Origin: Bacillota bacterium
GTDB lineage: Bacteria; Bacillota; UBA5301; JASBVW01
DNA length: 5,765 nucleotides
Direction of reading: 5' to 3'
NCBI GenBank assembly: GCA_029961005.1
Contig: JASBVW010000107.1
Location: 1-5,765, forward strand
Part shown: positions 1-5,149 of the stretch, in pieces
Layout: each line of letters opens with the position of its first letter
Position numbering within the stretch: the stretch's first letter is position 1
Program-made: the position numbers and the translations under genes
The notes under the pieces: generated by a model
What the model saw: only the letters and a program-made list of their open reading frames with translations
Told to the model about the DNA's origin: nothing
The model's database searches: none

Positions 1-498
1 CCCTCCCGCTCCCACCTGGGTGATGGCCCCTTTAAAGCCGTAGGCCTGAATCTTCTCCAGCCAGTAGTGCTCATAGGTGCGGCTGCGGGTCATGGCCAGG
101 TAGATGGCGGCCCCTTCCAGGCTCAGGCGGGCCTTCTCATCGTCCTGCATGTACCAGCCCAGGATGCTGCGGGCCGTCACCAAGCCCAGGAGCCGCTCGT
201 CCCGCGAGACCACCGGCAGCCCGTTGACTTGGTGGCGCAACATAAGCCGCCCCGCCTCCCGGATGGACTGATCTTCGTAGACGCGCACGACCTGGCGCGA
301 CATGACCTTCTCCACCGGCGCGGTCAGGTCGGATTGCCGCAAGAGATCGGTATCGGTGAGGAGACCGACCACCCGCTCGCCTTCCACCACGATCACCCGG
401 CTCTGCCCGGACTGGAGCATCAAGCGCCGCGCCTCCTCCAGGGTGGCGTCCTTGGTGGTGACCAGGGGGTGCGGTTCCATAATCTCCGTTAAAAACAC
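1..498 (-). CDS. Tandem CBS-domain protein, 3' end beyond the window
   Basis: The first 166 residues are visible and the frame is open to the window edge. Two CBS domains follow one another, at roughly residues 5-57 (IMEPHPLVTTKDATLEEA..., ending VVGLLTDTDLL) and 63-118 (VMSRQVVRVYEDQSIREA..., ending LLGLVTARSIL). Such pairs form a Bateman module that in other proteins binds adenine nucleotides or similar ligands and controls an attached domain; the ligand here is unknown. After residue 120 comes a non-CBS stretch rich in aromatic and basic residues (MTRSRTYEHYWLEKI) that I do not recognise and that runs out of the window. The start chosen is GTG at 498, with GGAGG at 506-510 and a 7-base gap; an in-frame ATG at 480 has a poorly placed ribosome site. 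The start lies inside the end of ispDF (10-base overlap), which suggests translational coupling. Position relative to ispF is where gltX sits in Bacillus. Confidence 0.88.
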   Translation of the reverse strand, partial: MFLTEIMEPHPLVTTKDATLEEARRLMLQSGQSRVIVVEGERVVGLLTDTDLLRQSDLTAPVEKVMSRQVVRVYEDQSIREAGRLMLRHQVNGLPVVSRDERLLGLVTARSILGWYMQDDEKARLSLEGAAIYLAMTRSRTYEHYWLEKIQAYGFKGAITQVGAGG

Positions 499-1739
499 CC
501 TTCGTCCTCCCTCCTCGCTTGCGCTACCAAAGCCACCGCCTGGGCGGCCATCCCCTCTCCCCGGCCCGTCCAGCCCAGACCTTCAGTGGTAGTGGCCTTG
601 ACGCTGACGGCCTCCAGGGGGAGGCGGAGCGTCTCCGCCAGCCGGCGGCACATCTCAGCCACATAAGGGGCCAGGCGCGGTTCCTGGGCGATGACGGTGG
701 CATCCACCTGTTGCACTACGTACCCCTTCGCCCTGAGCAGCCGGTCCACCTCCGCCAGGAGGCGCAGGCTGGAGGCCCCTCGCCACTGGGGATCGGTGTC
801 AGGAAAGTGCCGCCCCAGGTCGCCCAGCGCAGCTGCCCCTAAAAGCGCGTCCATCACCGCGTGCAGCAGGACGTCGGCGTCTGAGTGACCTAGAAGGCCG
901 CGGCAATAGGGTATCTGCACCCCGCCCAGAATGAGCGGCCGCCCCTCCACCAACCGGTGGGCGTCAAAACCGATCCCTACCCGCACCGCCTCCTTTCCTC
1001 CCCCCCACCCCGCCTCTCTCCCTTCGCCCTCTAGCTGCCCCAGGGCGCCCTTCCGCAGCCTCTCCGCCAGGATCTCCCTGGCCAGCCGGAGGTCGCGGGG
1101 CGTGGTCAGTTTAATGTTCTCGAGCTCTCCCTCCACTATCCAGACCGGCGCGCCCAGCCTTTCCACCAGAGCGCAGTCGTCGGTTCCGGAGAAGCCCTCC
1201 GCCTGCGCCCGCCGGTGCGCCTCGCATAAAAGGTCATAGGCGAAGGCCTGCGGAGTCTGCACGGCCCGCAGGGCAGGCCGAGCGAGGGTGCGCACCACCC
1301 GCCCTCCGGGGTCCACTTCTTTGATGGTGTCCGCCACCGGAACCCCTGCCGCCGCAGCCCCCTTGGCCTGGGCCACCGCCAGGACCCTCCGGATCAAACC
1401 CGGTGTGGCCAGGGGGCGGGCCCCGTCGTGCACCACCACCCATTTTGTCCCGGGTGGCAAGGCCTTTAAACCGCACCAGACCGAATCCTGCCGCTCTGCG
1501 CCCCCCGCCAGGATGGCGCGCACCCTGGCCAGGCCATACTTGTCCACCATGCGCCGGCAGCGGTCCACCTCCTCCTCGCGCACCAGGACGGTGATCCCTT
1601 CGATCTCTGGCACCGCAGCCAGGGCCTCCAACGTCCAGATCAGAGCGGGACGGCCGCAGAGGGGGAGAAACTGTTTATTGGACCGGGAAAGCATTCGGCG
1701 GCCCTGCCCGGCCGCAGGCACTACGGCTTCTACTCCCAT
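489..1739 (-). CDS. ispDF: Bifunctional IspD/IspF enzyme (MEP isoprenoid pathway)
   Basis: A 416-residue fusion of 2-C-methyl-D-erythritol 4-phosphate cytidylyltransferase (IspD, about residues 1-228) and 2-C-methyl-D-erythritol 2,4-cyclodiphosphate synthase (IspF, about 253-410). IspD converts MEP and CTP to CDP-ME; IspF cyclises CDP-ME 2-phosphate to MEcPP. IspD shows the nucleotide loop AAGQGRRM (9-16), NKQF (21-24), HDGARP (104-109), TPQAF (162-166), TDDCALVE (186-193) and IKLTTPRD (209-216). IspF shows DAH (259-261) and His293, spaced as the metal ligands D8, H10 and H42 of the family, plus HSDAD (285-289), FPDTD (312-316) and KATTTEGLGWTGRGEG (381-396). All expected catalytic motifs are present in both halves. 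They are joined by a glycine-rich linker at about 230-252. ATG at 1739 is chosen because AGAGAGG (1747-1753) sits 7 bases upstream; an in-frame GTG at 1757 abuts the terminator T-run and lacks a site. Cytoplasmic, soluble. Confidence 0.96.
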   Translation of the reverse strand: MGVEAVVPAAGQGRRMLSRSNKQFLPLCGRPALIWTLEALAAVPEIEGITVLVREEEVDRCRRMVDKYGLARVRAILAGGAERQDSVWCGLKALPPGTKWVVVHDGARPLATPGLIRRVLAVAQAKGAAAAGVPVADTIKEVDPGGRVVRTLARPALRAVQTPQAFAYDLLCEAHRRAQAEGFSGTDDCALVERLGAPVWIVEGELENIKLTTPRDLRLAREILAERLRKGALGQLEGEGREAGWGGGKEAVRVGIGFDAHRLVEGRPLILGGVQIPYCRGLLGHSDADVLLHAVMDALLGAAALGDLGRHFPDTDPQWRGASSLRLLAEVDRLLRAKGYVVQQVDATVIAQEPRLAPYVAEMCRRLAETLRLPLEAVSVKATTTEGLGWTGRGEGMAAQAVALVAQARREDEGCF

Positions 1740-1760
1740 CTCGAGACCTCTCTTCACCCC

Positions 1761-1795
1761 AAAAAAAGGCGCTCGCGTCTTCTTCGAGCGCCTTT
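1761..1795 (-). terminator. Rho-independent terminator after the YacL-type gene
   Basis: On the minus strand an 11-bp perfect stem (AAAGGCGCTCG, loop AAGAAGACG, CGAGCGCCTTT) is followed by four more T, giving seven T in a row at the end. It begins 17 bases after the stop of the PIN-TRAM gene and ends about 21 bases before the ATG of ispDF. It is a textbook intrinsic terminator for the carD-PIN/TRAM transcript. The opposite strand has the same stem, but only GGGGTGAAG follows it, so it would not work rightwards. Confidence 0.9.
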
Positions 1796-1812
1796 GCCCC
1801 TTGAGACCGCGG

Positions 1813-2916
1813 TTACAGCGCTTTCTCCACCGCCTTGGGCCGGGCGAAGATCATGCGCCCGCCCGAAGTGGAGAGGACATTGGTCACCAACACCCCCACC
1901 GTCTCGCCGATGTACTTCTTCCCTCCGTCCACCACGATCATGGTTCCGTCGTCGAGGTAAGCCAGCCCCTGGCCGGGCTCCCGGCCGTCCCGCACGACCT
2001 GGACCACCATCTCCTCCCCCGGCAGAACGATGGGTTTGACGGCGTTGGCCAGCTCATTGATATTCAGCGCCTTTACTCCCTGCAGCTCACAGACCTTATT
2101 GAGGTTGAAATCGTTGGTCACCACCTTGGCCCCCAAAGCCTTGGCCAGCCGGACGATTCTGGCGTCCACGTCTCCGGCCTCTCCCAGGTCGGCGTCGATG
2201 ATCTGTACGGGAATGTGCAGCTCCTTCTGCATCTTATTCAGGATGTCCAGGCCGCGGCGTCCTTTGTTGCGCTTTAGCACATCGGAGGAATCAGCAATGT
2301 GCTGTAGCTCCGCCAGGACAAACTGGGGCACGATCAAGTTCCCTTCTAAAAATCCGCTCTTGCAGATGTCGAAGATGCGCCCGTCTATGATCGCGCTGGT
2401 ATCCAAGAGCTTGGGGGCGGTACTCCAGGCCCCTCCCTCCTTTAAAAAGCGCCCCGGGGCGCGCCCCCAGGAACTCAAAAAAGCAAAGAGCTCCTCCCGC
2501 TTTTTAATCGCCACCGCCGCTCCTACGTACCCCAAACCAATGGTAAAAAGGAGGGGGAGCACATCTCCTACTACCGGTAGGCGCCGGGGAAAGCTCAGAG
2601 TAAAGAGCAGGGCTATGAGCAGCGCCGCCGTCAGCCCGATGACCCCCGCCGCAATGTCCGAGAACGCCATCCGCTGCAGGCTCCCGGTAACCCAATTCAA
2701 AAGCCGCCCTATGCCTTTCAAAAGATAGGGCGCCAACAGAAAACTGGCCAGGCCAAAAGCCAGCGTCAGAGCCGCCATCTTGGCCAGGGCCCCGCCCACC
2801 GCCTTCCATCCCGCCTCCCAGGGAATAACGATTAAGTATGAGGCCAATTCATAACCCACGAGCAACCCCAGGAGAAAAAGCCCGCTTTTTAGAAAACCTT
2901 CCCCTTTTCTACTCAT
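1813..2916 (-). CDS. Membrane-anchored PIN-TRAM protein, YacL family
   Basis: A 367-residue integral membrane protein of the YacL type found beside disA in Firmicutes. The N-terminal third has four hydrophobic segments, at about residues 9-30, 43-64, 84-107 and 117-137, then a basic stretch (KKR, 138-140) and a short linker. A cytoplasmic PIN nuclease-like domain covers about 169-290, with acidic residues in the usual places: Asp172 in KLLDTSAIIDGRI, Glu203 in VLAELQHIADS, Asp224, Asp251 and Asp269 in VVTNDFNL. A TRAM domain, a probable RNA-binding beta barrel, follows at about 295-360. PIN acidic clusters bind metal for single-strand RNA cleavage, so a membrane-bound RNase is the natural inference; the substrate is unknown. 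The ATG has GGGGAGG upstream with a 9-base gap. The gene begins 30 bases after the carD stop with no terminator between them, so the two are probably cotranscribed, and a strong terminator follows. Confidence 0.93.
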   Translation of the reverse strand: MSRKGEGFLKSGLFLLGLLVGYELASYLIVIPWEAGWKAVGGALAKMAALTLAFGLASFLLAPYLLKGIGRLLNWVTGSLQRMAFSDIAAGVIGLTAALLIALLFTLSFPRRLPVVGDVLPLLFTIGLGYVGAAVAIKKREELFAFLSSWGRAPGRFLKEGGAWSTAPKLLDTSAIIDGRIFDICKSGFLEGNLIVPQFVLAELQHIADSSDVLKRNKGRRGLDILNKMQKELHIPVQIIDADLGEAGDVDARIVRLAKALGAKVVTNDFNLNKVCELQGVKALNINELANAVKPIVLPGEEMVVQVVRDGREPGQGLAYLDDGTMIVVDGGKKYIGETVGVLVTNVLSTSGGRMIFARPKAVEKAL

Positions 2917-2946
2917 GCCCGATCGCCTCCCCGCACCACTCTTTTT

Positions 2947-3441
2947 TTAATTGCTTGCCGCCTCTTCCAGGGACTGATCGATCAGCATCCGCACCTCCTC
3001 CTCTGCCCGGCCTTCGGCCAGGACGATTTCACTGATCAGTATCTGGCGGGCGCTCTCCAGCATCTTGCGCTCACCGGTGGAGAGACCCTTCTCGCGATCC
3101 CTTAAACTGAGATTGCGCACCACCTCAGCCACCTCAAAGATGTCTCCGCTCTTTATCTTCTCCAGATTGGCCCGGTACCGCCGGCTCCAGTTAGACGACA
3201 TCTTGGAGCGCTGACTGCGCAGCACGCTAAAGACTTTGTTGACCTCCTTGCGGTCTATCACCTGGCGCAGGCCTACTTCTTTGACGCTGCGCAGCGGTAT
3301 CATGACCTTCATCTCGCCCAAGGGGAGCTTCATAATGTAGTACTGCTGTTTTTGACCCAGGACTTCTTTCTCTTCAATGGCCTCAATAACGCCCGCCCCA
3401 TGCATTGGGTAGACCACTTTGTCCCCTATGCGGAACTTCAC
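2947..3441 (-). CDS. carD: CarD/CdnL-family RNA polymerase-binding transcription regulator
   Basis: A 164-residue protein of normal family length. The N-terminal Tudor-like RNA polymerase-interaction domain (about 1-65) starts with the hallmark FRIGDKVVYPMHGAGVIEAI and carries the YYIMKLPLGEMKVMIPL core. The C-terminal all-helical domain (about 70-160) includes SSNWSRRYRANLEKIKSGD; Trp85 matches, in number and context, the tryptophan that in characterised CarD proteins wedges into the upstream edge of the promoter bubble. These proteins bind the RNA polymerase beta subunit and stabilise open complexes, notably at rRNA promoters. GTG at 3441 is preferred: AAGGAGGT (3449-3456) lies 7 bases upstream, whereas the longer reading from ATG at 3474 would put that site inside the gene and start almost at the transcript end predicted for promoter P2. 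Two tandem promoters precede it. The stop comes 30 bases before the PIN-TRAM gene, probably in the same operon. Autoregulation is possible but only inferred. Confidence 0.95.
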   Translation of the reverse strand: MKFRIGDKVVYPMHGAGVIEAIEEKEVLGQKQQYYIMKLPLGEMKVMIPLRSVKEVGLRQVIDRKEVNKVFSVLRSQRSKMSSNWSRRYRANLEKIKSGDIFEVAEVVRNLSLRDREKGLSTGERKMLESARQILISEIVLAEGRAEEEVRMLIDQSLEEAASN

Positions 3442-3448
3442 CCTTCCC

Positions 3449-3456
3449 ACCTCCTT
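3449..3456 (-). promoter_or_regulatory. Ribosome binding site that fixes the GTG start of carD
   Basis: AAGGAGGT on the minus strand, an almost complete anti-16S match, lies 7 bases before GTG 3441. It lies within the reading frame of the alternative ATG at 3474 and so argues against that start. Confidence 0.85.
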
Positions 3457-3483
3457 CCAGGAGCGGCCACGCATCTAAAGTAA

Positions 3484-3513
3484 ATTGTAGCACGGAGTGG
3501 CAAGTTGTGTCAA
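3484..3513 (-). promoter_or_regulatory. Promoter P2 of carD (sigma-A type)
   Basis: On the minus strand TTGACA (3513-3508) and TACAAT (3489-3484) are separated by 18 bases. The bases before the -10 box read TGC, an extended -10 element. The expected transcript start is near 3477, giving a leader of about 36 bases to the GTG of carD that contains its ribosome site. This is the nearer of two tandem promoters. Confidence 0.8.
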
Positions 3514-3523
3514 CGGAAGGAGT

Positions 3524-3553
3524 ATTCTATCATAAATTGGCCATGCTTGTCAA
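3524..3553 (-). promoter_or_regulatory. Promoter P1 of carD (sigma-A type)
   Basis: On the minus strand TTGACA (3553-3548) and TAGAAT (3529-3524) are separated by 18 bases. The expected start is near 3517, just upstream of the P2 -35 box, so the two promoters sit exactly 40 bp apart in the same orientation. An inverted repeat (3536-3561) covers its -35 box and part of its spacer. Confidence 0.72.
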
Positions 3554-3561
3554 TAGCCAAT
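3536..3561. repeat. Inverted repeat over the P1 -35 region, possible operator
   Basis: ATTGGC (3536-3541) and its exact complement GCCAAT (3556-3561) are separated by 14 bases. The arm centres are 20 bp apart, about two helical turns, so both would face the same side of the DNA, as at dimeric-regulator sites. It covers the -35 box and upstream spacer of P1 and lies between the divergent promoters. With only six bases per arm a chance origin is possible. Confidence 0.35.
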
Positions 3562-3577
3562 CCCGGTTTTTCCCGCC

Positions 3578-3607
3578 TTGACAAATTCTTTTCCATAAAA
3601 TTATAAT
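3578..3607 (+). promoter_or_regulatory. Consensus sigma-A promoter of the plus-strand gene
   Basis: TTGACA (3578-3583), an 18-base spacer and TATAAT (3602-3607): both hexamers match the consensus perfectly. The expected start is near 3614, leaving a leader of about 30 bases before ATG 3643. It is back to back with carD promoter P1, with only 24 bp between the two -35 boxes. Confidence 0.85.
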
Positions 3608-3642
3608 GGCGTTGAGGAGCGGAAAGGGGAGTGACGCGGGGC

Positions 3643-4041
3643 ATGCAGGAAATAAATTATGAAAAATTTCAAGAGACCGTCAACGAGTGCCTTATCCGCC
3701 ACAAAAGCATCCTGGATGTGCTCTCAAAGTTTCAAGAGGCTTCTGCTCGAGTAAACCGGGCCTTTGCCAAGGCAGTCACCAGCTGTGGCTGCGTGCGCAT
3801 CAACGCCTCTCGCCAATCCTGTCCTTCCGGAGTCGATTCTTACAGCGAACTGCGGAACTTTATGCACAGCCACCTGGAGGGAGAGCTGTGCGACAACTGT
3901 CGGGAAATCTTGGAGACCGAACTGGGACAGACTCTCTTCTACCTGGCCGCCTTCTGCAACCTCTGCCACCTCAGCCTGGACGAAATCGTCCAAAAAGAAT
4001 ACGCTCGCGTCCTGACTTTAGGGCAGTACATCCTCTCGTAA
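3643..4041 (+). CDS. Small cysteine-rich helical protein of unknown function, weakly MazG-like
   Basis: A 132-residue protein, predicted soluble, with no signal peptide or membrane segment. It resembles a conserved family of small clostridial proteins seen next to disA and carD; my recollection is that these are often labelled DUF1573, which I could not check. Residues 1-45 look helical (RHKSILDVLSKFQEASARVNRA). Eight cysteines follow the pattern C16, C48xC50 (TSCGC), C60, C83xxC86 (CDNC) and C105xxC108 (CNLC), suggesting metal or redox chemistry. The segment HLEGELCDNCREILETELG then QTLFYLAAF recalls the EExxE...ELGD helices of MazG-like NTP pyrophosphohydrolases, but Gln96 stands where the metal-binding Asp would be, so catalysis is doubtful. 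It has its own strong promoter, is divergent from carD and is convergent with disA. ATG 3643 is favoured, with GGGGAG upstream; an in-frame GTG at 3631 (four residues longer) is possible. The gene is real: consensus promoter, ribosome site and coherent protein. Confidence 0.82.
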   Translation: MQEINYEKFQETVNECLIRHKSILDVLSKFQEASARVNRAFAKAVTSCGCVRINASRQSCPSGVDSYSELRNFMHSHLEGELCDNCREILETELGQTLFYLAAFCNLCHLSLDEIVQKEYARVLTLGQYILS

Positions 4042-4042
4042 A

Positions 4043-4069
4043 GGCCGTACCGGCCGCGCTTTATTTTTT
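4043..4069 (+). terminator. Probable terminator between the convergent genes
   Basis: GGCCG (4043-4047), loop TAC, CGGCC (4051-4055) starts directly after the stop codon of the plus-strand gene and is followed by GCGCTTTA and six T (4064-4069). The stem is short but all G-C, and the T-run lies 8 bases past it, so efficiency is uncertain. Read leftwards, the same hairpin is followed only by TTTAC, so it could at best weakly stop disA transcripts. The whole convergent gap is 31 bases, leaving no room for another terminator. Confidence 0.5.
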
Positions 4070-4072
4070 GCG

Positions 4073-5149
4073 TTAGAGGTGGCGCTCCAGGAGCACCTGT
4101 TCCCGGAGTCGATGCAGTCCGTCCTTGATGGCCCGCGCCCGCACCTCGCCAATGCCTTCTACGTCATCCAGCTCTTCCACGGTTGCCTCCAGAATGCGCT
4201 GCAACCGCTGGAAGCGTTGGACCAGATTTTCTATGACCGGCAGCGGCAAGCGGGGGATTTTGCTGAGGATCCGGTAGCCGCGGGGCGTCACGGGCTGGTC
4301 CAGGTTCACCGGTGTACCCGCATACCCCAGGGCGCGCATGACCTGGCCGTGATCCAGAAGCTCTTCCGCACTCCACGTTCCCAGCTGTTCCCAGATCTTT
4401 TCCGCCTTCCCGGCCCCTTCCTGGGCGTAGTCCCGGATGACCAGGAGGCCTTCGTCTTCTATATCCAGCACGAGTTCGTCCAGCTGCAGCTCCACCAGCC
4501 GGCCCTCTTCCCCTAATTCGCAAATGTAGGTCTCAACCTCGTCCACGATCCGCGCCACCATCTGGGCGCGCTGAATGACCACCGCCACGTCGTAAGCCGT
4601 CACCAGGTCCTGAAATTCCACCGCGGAGAGATTGGTTAAGGCCTGCTCCAGCACCTTGCGGTACTTTTCCAGCGTCTGCAGAGCCTGGTTGGCCTTGGCC
4701 AGGACCACGCCCAGGTCGCGCAGGATGTACTTAGATTGGCCTTGATAGAGGGTAATGACGTTGCGGCGCTGGGAGATGGCAATCACCAGCTCCCCCGTTT
4801 GAATGGCCACCCGCTCCGCTGTCCGATGGCGGGTTCCCGTCTCGGTGGAAGGGATTAAAGGATCGGGCGTCAGGTGGGCGTTGGCGTAGATGATCCGGCT
4901 GGCGTCCTGGCTGAGGATGATGGCGCCGTCCATCTTGGCCAGCTCGTAAAGGCTGGAAGGATGAAGCTCGGAATCGATGCGAAATCCGCCATCCACCAGC
5001 TTCATGACCGCCTCGCTGTCGCCCACGACAATTAAGGCCCCCGTCCTCGCGCGGAGGATACTCTCCAGCCCCTCATGGAGCTGGGTCCCCGGCGCCAGCA
5101 TCTTGATGCACCTCAAAAGGCGTTTGTCTACCTTCGGTCCGCTCTTCAT
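4073..5149 (-). CDS. disA: DisA, DNA-scanning diadenylate cyclase (c-di-AMP synthase)
   Basis: A 358-residue protein, the usual DisA length. It condenses two ATP into cyclic di-AMP as an octamer and scans DNA; branched recombination intermediates inhibit it. The N-terminal DAC domain (about 10-145) has the active-site MDGAIILS (Asp74-Gly75-Ala76) and GTRHRTAERVA (Arg107-His108-Arg109), both intact. A helical linker (about 150-290) follows, and the C-terminal helix-hairpin-helix DNA-binding region (about 290-355) includes LDDVEGIGEVRARAIKDG. ATG at 5149 is chosen because GGGGAGG (5156-5162) lies 6 bases upstream; an in-frame TTG at 5164 would swallow that site. The ATG overlaps the radA stop as ATGA, so the two are translationally coupled. 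No promoter of its own is visible, so expression probably comes from upstream of radA. It is convergent with the small plus-strand gene. Confidence 0.97.
   Translation of the reverse strand: MKSGPKVDKRLLRCIKMLAPGTQLHEGLESILRARTGALIVVGDSEAVMKLVDGGFRIDSELHPSSLYELAKMDGAIILSQDASRIIYANAHLTPDPLIPSTETGTRHRTAERVAIQTGELVIAISQRRNVITLYQGQSKYILRDLGVVLAKANQALQTLEKYRKVLEQALTNLSAVEFQDLVTAYDVAVVIQRAQMVARIVDEVETYICELGEEGRLVELQLDELVLDIEDEGLLVIRDYAQEGAGKAEKIWEQLGTWSAEELLDHGQVMRALGYAGTPVNLDQPVTPRGYRILSKIPRLPLPVIENLVQRFQRLQRILEATVEELDDVEGIGEVRARAIKDGLHRLREQVLLERHL

Noticed and set aside
67..492. A 141-codon plus-strand frame at the left end
   Set aside because: It mirrors the CBS-domain gene on the minus strand, whose protein has clear domain motifs; the plus-strand product has none.
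1740..1757. A GTG start for ispDF six codons upstream
   Set aside because: It directly abuts the terminator T-run and GGGG with no properly spaced ribosome site; the ATG at 1739 has one.
1288..2277. A 329-codon open frame on the plus strand opposite ispDF and the PIN-TRAM gene
   Set aside because: It spans two genes and the terminator between them. Its product is low-complexity Pro/Arg/His-rich with no family motif, and no promoter or ribosome site precedes it. It is a by-product of high G+C in the opposite strand.
2030..2728. A 232-codon plus-strand frame opposite the PIN-TRAM gene
   Set aside because: The Ser/Arg/Pro-rich product lacks motifs, whereas the minus strand encodes a complete PIN-TRAM protein with all acidic residues.
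3442..3474. An 11-codon N-terminal extension of carD from ATG 3474
   Set aside because: The AAGGAGGT ribosome site lies inside it, CarD homologues begin at the FRIGDKVVY region, and the P2 transcript would start only about 3 bases before that ATG.
3442..3642. A riboswitch or small RNA in the carD upstream region
   Set aside because: The predicted leaders are only about 30-80 bases and show no extended stem structure or known riboswitch pattern; promoter boxes account for most of the region.
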